From positions 3,368,949 to 3,432,948 of the forward strand of contig OX393561.1 in NCBI GenBank assembly GCA_947652115.1: a stretch of 64,000 nucleotides of DNA, read 5' to 3'. Under the pieces are notes generated by a model. The model saw only the letters and a program-made list of their open reading frames with translations, searched no databases and was not told the DNA's origin. Source of the DNA: Blastomussa wellsi (taxonomy: Eukaryota; Cnidaria; Anthozoa; Scleractinia; Plerogyridae). This document shows positions 29,712 through 42,000 of the stretch, one piece after another; positions within the stretch are counted from its first letter, which is position 1; each line of letters opens with the position of its first letter. The position numbers and the translations under genes are program-made.

Positions 29712-31477
29712 TCAACTTCAGCTAGGTTGATCACCAAGCTTTTGGAAGTAGACAGAAGTTTACGCACAAAGGCCTGTATTCCAGACGGAAATCGGAAATC
29801 GTATACGGCTTAACAAAACTTTTGTCAATAGCGATCTTTCATGTATCAAATCTTTTGATACAAACGCTGTACTGTTGCATAACCTTACTACAGTAGAGAG
29901 GCAGCACTCAACTTCTCCTTGAGAACTACTAGTTTAAATATATGCTGAATTGTGTTATTCGCAGAAAATTTTGTCCTTTGCCCCAAATGAGACAAGCGAA
30001 CTCTGGCCAGTGCCAGGCTATGCTGAGGTGTTGTTCCTGGTGGTATCCAAGAATCCAACTTAGGTTGAACGCACTTCTTTCAAATAATCTCTGATTATCA
30101 CTAACAGTTTACTAATGAAGAAAACCACAAAAGAGGTGATACTGAACCAAACAGGAACAACGATGGGGAAGGTTGAGACGGATTACAAATGACGATTTTG
30201 AAGTGAGGCTAAATATTTCTTCAGGCTCAAACCGTGAAGTAACTCCTTTAAACACAAGCTACAATTATCCCGACAATTACCTTGACCTTAAAGTTTGCAA
30301 ACTGCGTATTTCTGCCTGTGTTTGACAAGCACTGTGGTCATCATTAACATGTCAAATTTGGCAGAGACCTTTCTCCCTGCTGTTTGGGAAGGATCGCCTG
30401 CTGTACGGTCAGGGGACTTTTAGTCTCCCCCTAACCCCCCGCCAACACACACGCACATCCGGGATTACTTCCCTGTAATAACAAATAGATTGCCTATAAT
30501 CATGTGCAGTGGGGTTGCATTTTCAATTATGTTCGATAGAGCTACTAATCATGGTCGCACGTTCTGGATTTTGGGGGTAAGAAAATGCTGGTAAGTAGGG
30601 ATTTGAAAATGAGAAGATTCGCGGCATAAAAGTTGTTACCGTATTGTGGTGCGAAAATTGCATTTGCCCCAAAAGTGACTAAGTTGGGGGTTTATAGTTG
30701 GCCACAGAATGGGTTCTGAGAGGCCAGTAGCCTGCGAGTAGGCTCATGTAGGCTTGTGGGAACATCATTTCTTTTTTTTTTGGGGGGGGGGGTGGGGATT
30801 TAAAAATTTTAGGCGGCGAGTCATTGACAAAAGCTGGGTGGGGGATTCCATATGAAAGGGAGAATATGTTCGTTGGAAAATTCAGATTGAGCCCCAAAGA
30901 AAGGAGACAAACTGGACAAGCTCCCTCTTGCAGTCCTCAGTTGCAGGATGCAACTTTTCAAGCCTGACCAGTATTGTACCTCGAGTCTTCGTTCCTTACT
31001 GCGCAGGTTAGACGAGACGAGCGAGCGACCCTGGGTACGGGTTTGCCTTACCCAGCAGTCGATTCCTTTCCAAGCGCGTGGTGCGATCGGACGAAAGAAC
31101 GAACGCAGGTTCACCTCGGTTTAAAAACTGCGATGGCGCAGCTCTCGTGAGGTCACACAAATGGCTCGATACCCTGCGTGACAACAGGAACAAGAACAAT
31201 GCCCCTATCCCCTAAAATAATAGCAAATCACAAGCTTACGAGAGCTGCTACACTTCTGATGACTTGTTCCTTTGTTTTCGGAGCTATTGTTTTTCTGTTC
31301 TATATTGTTTGGAGGTTCTTAATTTGTCTTGTTCGTTCTCTGTTTTACGTCACTTGGGGTTACGGTTAGGGTGAGGGGCTCATCCTCGGTGAAAAACCTG
31401 TGAAGCCAGACAACGAGCATCACCGACCCTTTCATGTGCGTATTCGTCCGTGGTTTCATTGCACTACCAATACCACC
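29712..31477. other. intergenic stretch, no gene
   Basis: No supported gene. 30765-30800 has T- and G-runs. Short frames around 30680-31370 are not conserved-looking and overlap on both strands. Confidence 0.4.
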
Positions 31478-32084
31478 CTACCTGTGGCAATAGCGAGGTT
31501 GTAATGGTTTTCCCGACTTTTGCTCGATTTTTCCCGATATTTTGTCAACGTTGTGAATGAAAGGGCATGTTTTGCATCGTGCGCGAGCGCATTTAAAAGT
31601 TCCTGGCTGATCACTAGTTTGGAATGCACTTCTGACTAAAAAGTTACCTATGTTTTTGTCGCGTTTAAATGACATTAATGGATGTTGCGAAAAGTTTCTA
31701 CCAGTGTCGGGATCATTTTGAAGTAATTTAAAGTTCTTGAGAATGATGGATTTAACTGCGTGGTTGTGAGGATGAAATGTGAGGGTGAATGGAATTCTAT
31801 CGTTGTTTTCTCTCTGTGACGTTTGCGCGCTTGAACAACAGAAGCAGGATCGCCGCGTTTGTCGAAGAAATTGCACATTTCCTCTGATTTTAAGGAAAAA
31901 TCAGAGTCGTCACTACAAAGACGGCGAAGTCTAAGAAACTGAGAATAAGGAATAGAATTCTTGACATGTGATGGATGTGAAGATGAATACAACAAATAGC
32001 TATGAGTATCTGTCGGTTTGTAGTGCACACTGGTGCATATGCGAGAAATTCTTCGGCGAATAACTCACGAATGGTGTACCGCAC
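31478..32084 (-). pseudogene. Penelope-like retroelement fragment
   Basis: Minus-strand frames encode KPTDTHSYLLYSSSHPSHVK followed by NSIPYSQFLRLRRLCSDDSD, then after a frameshift PFTLTFHPHNHAVKSIILKN, LLQNDPDTG and MSFKRDKNIGNFLVRSAF, ending CKTCPFIHNVDKISG. This is the region between the reverse transcriptase and the GIY-YIG endonuclease of Penelope-like elements, with the CxxCPF motif. The catalytic reverse-transcriptase core and the endonuclease are absent. It is a truncated, frameshifted relic just upstream of RRM gene B. Confidence 0.7.
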
Positions 32085-32209
32085 AGACCTGAGACTTGGA
32101 AATTGTTTTCACCTATTAATATTTTATAACATTTGAATTTATCAGATTTTTTTTATTGCATGCTTTCGAGTTTATTTTTTGGTGACGTGACAGTGAAAAC
32201 CACCTATTG

Positions 32210-32500
32210 ATGAACATAAATAAGTTGGCCGCGATTTGCTCTAATATTAAAGTTTATCCTACATGTTCAATAAACGTTGAGGTGAAATGTTAAATGAGTC
32301 TTGTGTGCTATTTTTTGCCCGTTCTGAGCCGTTTAAGGCGTCGATTTAAATTATCTCGCGAAATGCGCCTTAATTAAACGGCTCAGAATGGGCAAAAAAA
32401 TAGCATACAAGATCATTTAACATTTCACCTAAACGTTTATTGAACATGTAGGATAAACTTTGTATTAAGAGCAAATCGCGGCCAACTTATTTATGTACAT
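32210..32500. mobile_element. palindromic MITE, about 290 bp
   Basis: Nearly the whole element is an inverted repeat: it starts ATGAACATAAATAAGTTGGC and ends with GCCAACTTATTTATGTACAT; long paired blocks continue inwards (TTATCCTACATGTTCAATAA, TGAGCCGTTTAA) to a centre near 32350. No clean target duplication. No coding content. Confidence 0.75.
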
Positions 32501-32990
32501 CTATATTTCTTTTGTAACCGCCTTTGATCGGTGTCACGCAACAAACTCAAACATCGGGTGGTCCGCCTATGTTTGCCCCGAGTATCCCCCAATGGGAGGG
32601 GAGGGGTGCTGGGGTTTCATTTTGGGCAATTGGAAAATGGTCAATTACATAGTACTGGTCCGTATACTTATAGCTGGCTCAATCGATATCCTACACGATC
32701 TCATCCGATACAGCAGTACTTTTCTTCTTATTATCCTCTTTTCTCCTCGATGCGAGCTTACTACTGAAGTGGAGAAACGAGTCAGGATTGAGACGCCATG
32801 TTGGATTTGCCGAGAATTTTCCGAGAGACAGCCGAGTCGGAAAGTCGTGTCCAGCACCTCTCGGCCATCCCTAAATGCAAAGCGCAACGCTTATAAGAGC
32901 GATAAACCGGTTCATCTGGCTCATACGAGTCTTTTCTCTTCGACGGCGTGACCACGAGGGATTTTGTCGAAGAAGGGAAATTCGTGAGCT
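32501..32990 (+). promoter_or_regulatory. upstream region of RRM gene B with TATA-like site
   Basis: TTATAAGAGCG at 32891-32901 lies about 100 bases before the start codon at 32991, a position that fits a TATA box and a short 5' UTR. The region also contains the Penelope and MITE boundary upstream. Transcription start is not determinable from sequence alone. Confidence 0.35.
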
Positions 32991-33093
32991 ATGGAAGAAT
33001 ACAAGGTGCATGTTGGTTCTTTATCCTACAGCACAGATGACGAGTCTCTCAAGTTATTCTTTGAAAAAGATCTTAAACTTGTAGTTGAAGAAG
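32991..33093 (+). CDS. RRM gene B, exon 1
   Basis: ATG to donor GTAAGT-like (AAG|GTAAGTG); 34 codons plus one base. Encodes the first RRM strand and helix (KVHVGSLSYSTDDESLKLFF). Confidence 0.85.
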
Positions 33094-36000
33094 GTAAGTG
33101 ATCCGAGCATTCCAGCTTATCTAGCGAGGGTAAAAATTTTGTAAGCGAAATGGTCTGCTCAAAAATTAAGATCGATCGACTCGATCTACTAAAATTTGTA
33201 TATTTCTATCGGGCATGAGACGTTATTGTTATAATTTACTAAGAGGCTATTCCTTTTCAAGGTGTTACGAAATGAAACCCTTCTTTTAAAGCAAATCGTG
33301 ACTTTGGCGACGATATCCTTCGATTCACTACGAAGCTGCGCCATTTTATCGACCTAAACTTTAATTTTTTTAGCCCAAAAATGAAGCGTTCATTGTTGTC
33401 TTAAACACGGGACGGAAAGAATTTAAAATTAGAAACGGTTGCTGTTACCGTTGCTGTTATATGCGGGTTTCTTTTTCCTTCCTCGATTTGAAAATGTAAT
33501 ACACAGAATATTTTGCGAAAAGAAATACATTAATTTGCCTTTGAATATTGTGCTTTGAATTCTACAATCGCTTGAATTCAAATAAAATCGCGGCACGATC
33601 TAAGCGGTTAGGAAGGCAACTTGATTCCCCTTGATTTCTGAAGATATGTAACACCTTTGAACGGGTGTCAGTAAAACGCGGGGCCGGGGCCGGGGCCCCG
33701 GCCCCGGTCCCGCGTTTTACTGACACCCCCTTTGAACCTCAAATGTTTTGAGGTAGCAAATGTAGAATGTAGGTTGTGTCGCCCCGTTGCCTTTGTCGCC
33801 CCAACCTAAATTACGTTGCACCAGCATCTGAGTTGTGTCATAAACGAAGTTACATGTGACCTCTCGTGCGAAAACGTACAATAGCGGCTTTCCGTTTTCG
33901 AACAGAATTGCGTGCACAACCCGTTCACTACCCGTGCAGATAATATTAACATGCGTGCGAACGACTTTGGTTACCCGTGCAGGAAAAATTAACATACATG
34001 CAAACGGCTGTGTTTCCTGTGCAAAAAACTCAACATACCTGCGAATGGCATGGGTTTTGCTGATGATCAATTCAAATAATTATTTTGTTAAACAAGCTCA
34101 TGTCAGCCGTTTAAGGAAATTTCACCCATTCAAAACAGGTTGAGTCATCCATTTAAAAAGACGCCAAAGGTTCGAAGGACCCTTCAATACGAGTTGAAAA
34201 CAAAGAAAGCGAAATGTTTCTTAGTTGTGAAAGACGCCATTTTGTAAACAATGGTCGAGACGTCATGCAAACCGGACTTTCAGATTGTTTGGAATGGGTT
34301 TGCAAAGCGTTCAACGTACATGTTTTGAATGATTCCCTCATCATCTCCCATATAATTTCTTCCCAAGCCTTCCTCATCCAACAGAGGACCAGATTTCTCG
34401 ATGAACTGTCTTTTCCTTTAGCTGACGAATTAATTTCTGTGAACTTTCGATCCATTGTTTTGACAACATCCGAAACTGGCCAATCAGAAGTGGCTGGTCC
34501 CACGGCCAAGTAAACATCGCAACACGATCTGGTAGAAATCAGCTGGTTGTAGTGTTGTAATTGCGGTTCACCACAGAAAACTTACCCCCACTTATCTGCT
34601 CCAAAAACCACTTCGGAAGTGTTTCATCCAATTCAGGATACTTTGGCAAATGACAGCACATTCTTTTTCGTTTTGCTGAAGAGGGTCGCTTATCTTTTCC
34701 CCAACAACGAACGACCATGTACCATGGATTCACCGATCCCGTATTCCCGCGTATTCTCTGGCGATCTCGAAGCTGGTCTCAATGATCTCTGCTTAAGCCG
34801 TAACTTTTAAGTTGTACGATGAACGATGAGCTTTTAGCACGATGATCGATTACCGATAATTTTGAAAGAGCACACAATTTTTTGAGACAGGATACTCAGG
34901 TGAATTCAATGTTTTTCAGTATTGTTGTAAACTCAAATCGCATTAAATTCACCTTTTCTGTAATTTGCTGTTGTTTTCAGTTATTCTCATAGTTAAACTC
35001 TCATGGACTGTATGTAGAAGAAATGTTGACTGTCACGGTTTTGTTTTCATAACTCGGTAGCAAACCAAAACGTTTCAATATTCTTTACTTTTATTCAATC
35101 GAACAAGCTGTTGTTTATGTTCTGGCCTGACGTTGTTGAAGAAATTTAACACCGGTCTGGTTATTCTATATTCTTTAGTTAATAACGTCCGAATGTCATT
35201 CAGCCATTCATAGCTATTCCGTTACGAATAGCCAACATACAGTGCCGCTCGAAGATAAGCGAACCACTCAACACGTTCTCAACGTGTTGGCTTCGCGTTC
35301 TCAACGCGTTTGGGTATCTTTACCAATGCGTTTGCCAGTGCGTTTTTTTTCAACGCGTTTGGCCTTTGTTATTCATTTTGTCACCTCTAACTTGCGTTGT
35401 TTTGTGTGCTTTTGTTAAACGAATCAAAGGACGGCCTTGATCCTAAATTGAAAACCATACGAATTTGCATAATTGTAAGTTACAGCAAGGTCACGCTTTT
35501 GTTTATGTCGCCTTGCTTTTCGCCGGTGTCTGCTTACTGTTGTGACTGATGATACATGTATGTTCTGAGATAGGTATCTGGAAAAAATAAAACCAGGCAA
35601 CTAAACAATTTTTTAAAAAAAAAAGAACCCAGTCGAATTTATTCGCTCGCTGTTTGTTAAATTGAGAATAGAATAACACTCATCGCCGGAATGTCTGGGA
35701 CGCGAAGCGCTTCTTTCTGCAACAAAATTTGCAACCAAGTTTTCTTCAAGCGAGCGAGAACGCTTTTTGGTTTCTAATAATCTAAGTTATCACGCAAACA
35801 GTCGCCAGTAGCCTAAAACAAGGAAAAAGGTTTTGTTATTCGCAGTGGCTAAATACCCATCAGCCGGGCACGGGCAGTCGGAAATTTTCACGCTCTTTCA
35901 AACTTCTTGAAAGCATCAGATCCTTCTTCAGAAATGTAGAGCGATTTCAAAATTTATGTTCGTTTTCCAGTTGGTGAAATATCCGAACCTGGGCATACTT

Positions 36001-39000
36001 TTGAATTGCGACGTACCATCAAAAATGGATCTGCACATTTCGAAGTTGTTCGAAAATTTCGCCAGCCAAATTACGGCTAGAATTTTAATGCAAACTTAGC
36101 GACAAGCGCCGCGATGTTTGACGAATTTCGAGACATGGGGCACGTAAACACAAGATCGATTAGACTGCGTTTATTGCCAAAGCAGCGACAAGCGCCGCTA
36201 TGTTTGACGAATTTTGAGACCTGCGACACATAAACAGAAGATCATAGTTAAAAAATGAATATGCACATTTCGAAGTTGTTCGAAAATTTCGCCAGCCAAA
36301 TTACGGCTTGAATATTATGTTGCCAACGAAGCGACAAGTGCCGCTATGCTTGATGAATTTCAAGACCTGCGGGCGGCACGTAAACACAAGATCCAATCGA
36401 TAAAATAAAAATTGGTTCTGAGTTTTTTGAAGTTGTTCGCAAATTTTGCCAGCCAAATTATGGCTAGAATTTTAATGCAAACTTTAATAGCGACAAGCGC
36501 GGCGATGTTTGACGAATTTCGAGACATGGGGTGCGTAAACACAAGATCGATTAGACTGGGTTTATTGCCAAAGCAGCGACAAGCGCCGCTATGTTTGACG
36601 AATTTTGAGACCTGCGACACGTAAACAGAAGATCATCGTTAAAAAATGAATATGCACATTTCAAAGTTGTTCGAAAATTTCGCCAGCCAAATTGTTAGAT
36701 CTCAGAAAAAGGTTGATTGACTCTCGTGTGCGTTCTTTTTTGATAAGGAACCGACCCTGGGATAATGCTTGCTTACGAGAATAAACAGACGCCACGGAAA
36801 TGCAAAGGTGATTGCTAGCAAAAAGTCGGCTTTGTTTGGACCTCTTGTTATGCAAAGTGGTTTAAAGTGTGATCTACAAATGAGCTACACCAATCGTTTG
36901 CGTTTGCCTGGGTTTCCTTCGCGTTGAGAATGCGTCGAGTGGTTCGCTAATCTTCTAGCAGTACTGTAAGCCGTGCAGTTGTTCGTAGCTACCCGTGCAG
37001 AATAATTTGTTAGCCGTGCAGCCATTCAGTCTCAGCTGTGTTAAACGACTACCTGTTCATAACCTGTTCAAAAGCCGTGCGTTTCACCCATGACATGGAA
37101 AGCCGTAATTGTACGTTTTTGCGTGAGAGGTCACACATGTTGTAGGTCGTTCGAGGTAATCGATCGATCAATTTTTCTACCTTTTACTTCAGTTCTTACT
37201 TAATAACAAACACAAACTTTTACTTCGCAAGCGAAGTGACATGTTAAAAGTCGTTCGAGTTAATTGATCGATGAGTCGATCTTTTTACCTTTTACTTCTT
37301 ACTTCATAAGCGAAGCATGTTCTACTTCATAAGTCGTCCCAAAGTATACACGAAATACGCGTATGTGTTGCGTATATACGCATACGCATATACGCGTATA
37401 CTCTGTGTGCGCGTATGCTCATTTGTATGTATGAGCTAACTTGTTGTTTCTTTTGTTTGCCGTGCCATAGTTTTACTGAAAATATTACTTCTAAATGCGC
37501 TCCGTTACGTTAGCGAACGACTTTTTAAAAGTCTACGTAAAAACTTGTCATCAGGTATTCACTGTAATGAGAATTCACTTTCCGTTTGAATCATTGATTT
37601 AAATTAATCCCAAACAGAACCATTTCACTTCTTGCCGTGGTCAACGCTCAAGAGAAAGTAAACACTCAGATGAAACGACTAGCGGCCGGTGCGTGCCGAA
37701 AAGCTTTATCTTGCAAAGAAGTTTGAAAATAAATGTTTACAACGCATCATAAAAACTTAGCTAAAACATTGTTTCTACCTACAGAGACCATTTTACCGTT
37801 TAAAATCACCGATTTGCGCCGAATAGAACCAGAGATATCATTTTGTCTGCCATGACGTTTCAATAAGCAAGCGACTCGCGCCGTTGCGTGCCAGAAGACG
37901 AAAACTTTATCTTGCGAGTTAATAATTGTGAATGTTGGCTGAGTAGTTTTGATAGGCTTGAATGAAAACTCTAATCAGTTTGACTCAAAATACTGAACAA
38001 TATTTGTTTCGTTTTAAAGCTAAGTACTTTACGGCAAGACAAACAAGTTCAACTCGTTCAAAGAATCATAAAAAGACGACGCATTCAATAAAAGCAAGTG
38101 ACATGTTGTTTACGTTTACGAACTCTCGAGAATACGGCAGGGATAGTCGCCGGCGAAAAACATTGTTTCTACCTATAATGCTCATTTCACCGTTAAATCG
38201 CCGCTTTACGACGAATGGAACCAGAGATATCATTTTCGCTACTTGCCGTGTGACGCAAAAAAAGACAATCAATTAGAAAACAAGTCCCTCACATAAAAGT
38301 TAATAAATGTTCACGACGCATCATAAAAACTTCCATAGAACATCTTTTCTACCTATAAAGATCGTTTCACTGTTTAAATCACTGATTTACGCCGAATAGA
38401 ACCAGAGATATCATTATTTTTGCGACTTGCTGCGACTAGCCAGCGCGTGTCAAAATTATAATGGAATGAAGTTAAAGCGAATTCAATGGACTCGCTGGCC
38501 TGGGTAAAAAAAGAATTGACCTAAGCAGCGCCGCAAACATTCTCGTCCCCATAGCCCTTTTCGTTTCTCTTAGCCGGCAGGGCCTGGGCACGAAAAACGA
38601 AAGGGCTTTGCAGACATACGATTTCCAGTCCGAGATTCTAGGACTTCAGGACTTCATGTATATAGCATTGATGTTTCAACATGTTGTTTACAATTTCTTT
38701 GTTCTCAACAGCCAATAAAAAAATCGAATTTTTTTGAAAATCGTATGTCCCCAGAGCCCTTCGTTTTTCGTGCCAAGACCCTGCCGGCTAAGAGAAACGA
38801 AAAGGGCTATGAGGACGAGAATGCGCCGCAAAAAAACTTAAAATGTCAATTGTCAAATAAATCGAAAAATATTCTATTTGCCGTGACTCAAAAGATAACA
38901 AAATGTTAGCAAGAGACTCGACGGTGCTTGCCTTAGACAAAAGCTGTCTCCCACAAACTTTTTACAAACAAATCATTTCATCTCGATTTTTGTCGAATAG

Positions 39001-42000
39001 ACATGAAGCGACTCTTCCGAGGTCTTGAATTATCGATAAGCTGACGTTTCCAAAATAATTGTTAAAAGAGGGTGTGAATCATGGCTGGGTAGTTCTGTTA
39101 ACGTAGACAAAATCCCCCGTCTTTTTGTCTCTAAATACCGAACGAAATTCGTACTAGAACTACGTACTTCAAGACAAGACAAACAACCCATATGAAGAGA
39201 AGTTTAATGACAATGCAATGAATGAATGCAAGTGACGCGTTGCCAGCAATAGTCGTCGGCGAAATAATGCGTGACCGTTTCCACAAACGTTTCTTTCTGA
39301 CTCAAAACTTGCTAGTTGTCGGGAAAATCTATTGGTTTCATCAACGACTATTCTTTTTGGTATATCTTTTTATTAGTTTAGTGGATGATTTTCTTTTCCT
39401 AGACAAAAAGACAACCAAGCATGCACACAGCAGGTAGGCTGTGCTAATTACTCGCCGATTTCCAAGTTAGGTTTGAAATATGATAGCTTGTTTTTACTTC
39501 ATAGTAACTATATTCAAATTTCATACTACTCGATTGGCTGCCGCTTTTCCAAGTTTTTCTTGTACGGCTATTTCTTTTGTTTTTCCCAACCATGCTACAC
39601 AAAGCAAACTTGTGGCAAAGAATAACAAAGAACTGCGTATATGCGTATGCGAGTATATACGCGTGCTGAGCGGTACTGTACCTTTGAGCGGTACTGTAGG
39701 TCTACAGTCTGCCAGTATCAAACACAACTTCGTCAAACCACAAAAACAAATCAGAAAATTGCTCTCTTGTGCGACTTGACCCTCGATTTCTAGCAGTAAG
39801 AGCTCCTTTGAGGTATCTATTGGAGGGTTTTGATACAGTTTGGAGTCATTCCACAACATTCAACCTTGGTGTTTTGAACCTCCATGGAGAAGAGAGGGTG
39901 GAAAATACTGAACCTTCTTACTGCTGCTGTGATCTTATATTGGGTATTCTTTTTTCTTTCTGCAGCCAGAGTTATAATGGATCGGGAAACTGGAAGATCA
40001 AGAGGCTTTGGATTCGTAACTTTGGGTTCCTCGGAAGATGTTGATAGAGCACTTAACAGTAGGGATGACTTGGTAATATATACTTTTTGCATTTGACTTG
40101 AGAAGAATGTTAGCCTAATCTTGTAATGTGCATTTATTCAAGCCAAATTGTTTGGGGTGGAATTTTTGTTTTGTTTTGTCGGTTCCCATGGTATTGTATA
40201 TCAGTATCCACCCCCAAATGCCTGGATCTTTTGTGATATCCAATGCAGAGGTAGTCTCCTTCGCAGCTGTTATTGCCGTCGTCACGCAATGCTCCTCCCC
40301 ACTAACGGCTGCTTAAACTCGAACCACATTCCTTTCCACGGATTAGCAAATCACAGCTTTGCTCAGATATTCCTGAGTCATTCGCGCCAAAACTAATCGT
40401 CCAATCACAACTCTTGCTTTATTGGCGACCCATTGATGACGAGCCACGCTTTCCCACAAACTAATTAGATTGTGTTTTATTTGGCATTTGGTCTGGTGCA
40501 TGTTTATAGTGGGGTTGTTTATGCTGTCTTCTGGTCAATGGTATTGCTCTAAAAACTGCTCAATTCGCACAGTTTTAAAAAAGGAACGTCCTTTGATACT
40601 TCTGTTTCAAGACACGACTAAACACAATATCTGAGATCTCGGGAACGAGCCGTTAAATTCCTGTGGGAAACTGGCGCGTCATTGACAAAGTACAACTGAT
40701 ACATGATTGGTTTTAGCGATAATAATAAGCAACGCGTGATTGGTGCATTTTGTAATTCTCGCGCGAAGTCTAAACAAAGGGAAAGGAATGTGGTTTGGGT
40801 TTAAGCAGCCGTTAGTGGGGATGAGCATTGTGTGACGATCCTAATTACGGCTGCGAAGGAGACTAATGCAGAGGTGCGAGTGGAAAAACTAAACCATACG
40901 CACAGTAAATTGGGGTTGACTGTTTAGTGTATAAAGACGTTTTTTGCTATTGTAACTGTTTAAACGACAAATCATTAACTGGCTAATGTATAAAAGATAG
41001 ACTTTTTAGCGTATACAGTACTTAAGAGCCAAAACCTGAACACTTTCTAGGACAAATAACAATTGTTAGATAGAAATATAAATTTCAGTTCACTTTCAAA
41101 TCCTCTCAGGTGTCTAATACATCTGCATTGAGTCTCTGTACCATCATCATGTTCATTTTGGGTGTACTGTTTGAGATTGCTTGACTTGTTTGACCCTTCA
41201 ATTCTGTCATATTTTGAGAAATTTTCCGAGCTTGCGTTCTGCCTGCCCACTTCTTTGCTTGTGTGAACATCTCATTCATCTCGAAAACAGGCCGATCGTG
41301 TAACAGTAGTTTGTTTTAAAATTGAACGTGCATGTAGCTCACATGACTATATGTAGTGGAGAAAAAGGCAGCTTTCGTTGTGAAATTCAGACGACAAAGT
41401 TTTGAGAATAAAGCCCTTCAGCCACACCATTGTAAATGTTGAATTTTTAAAGCCAGTAGAACATAGAAATATTACGCCATGTAAGCGACAGGAAATATAT
41501 CCTTTTCAACAACAGCCTTGGTTCACTATGACTCACTAAAATTTCTTTACCGGTTTGAAAAGTTCTTTTACCTGCTCTGCTGAAAACTAGATAGGGCAAG
41601 TTGCTATGCTCATTATTTTTACAGCCACTTAGAACTTAATCGGTGTCTCTTCTTTTCATTTCAAGTGCCAACGAAAGTATTTTCCATGTTCAGAATGAAA
41701 AACAAGGCCTTGGAATTTTGTAAACACATCCATGTTGCGTGATCTTCTTCTACATTTTTAGTGCACAAGTCGAGACGAAAAACCTTCTTTCTGGGACCCC
41801 TAAAGGCCTCTAAAAATATGCACAGAAAAGGGATTCTGGTTGGTTTATTTACCCTTTATGATAGGCTTTTAGAGGTTAATAATGTCATGAAATCGGAAAA
41901 TGTCCATTGGTTGTATTTGAAGATGTAACCCAAAAGAATTTAGCTGCCTTTTACCACATTAATGCCAGAACTGCAAAGATATGATCGCATGATAGAATAT

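Noticed and set aside
32493..33084. Long + strand frames overlapping gene B exon 1
   Set aside because: They read through MITE and 5' sequence in other frames; exon 1 with its RNP2 motif and donor explains the region.
36030..36700. Possible CRISPR-like array
   Set aside because: Units are long, variable and eukaryotic satellite-like, without short identical repeats and unique spacers.
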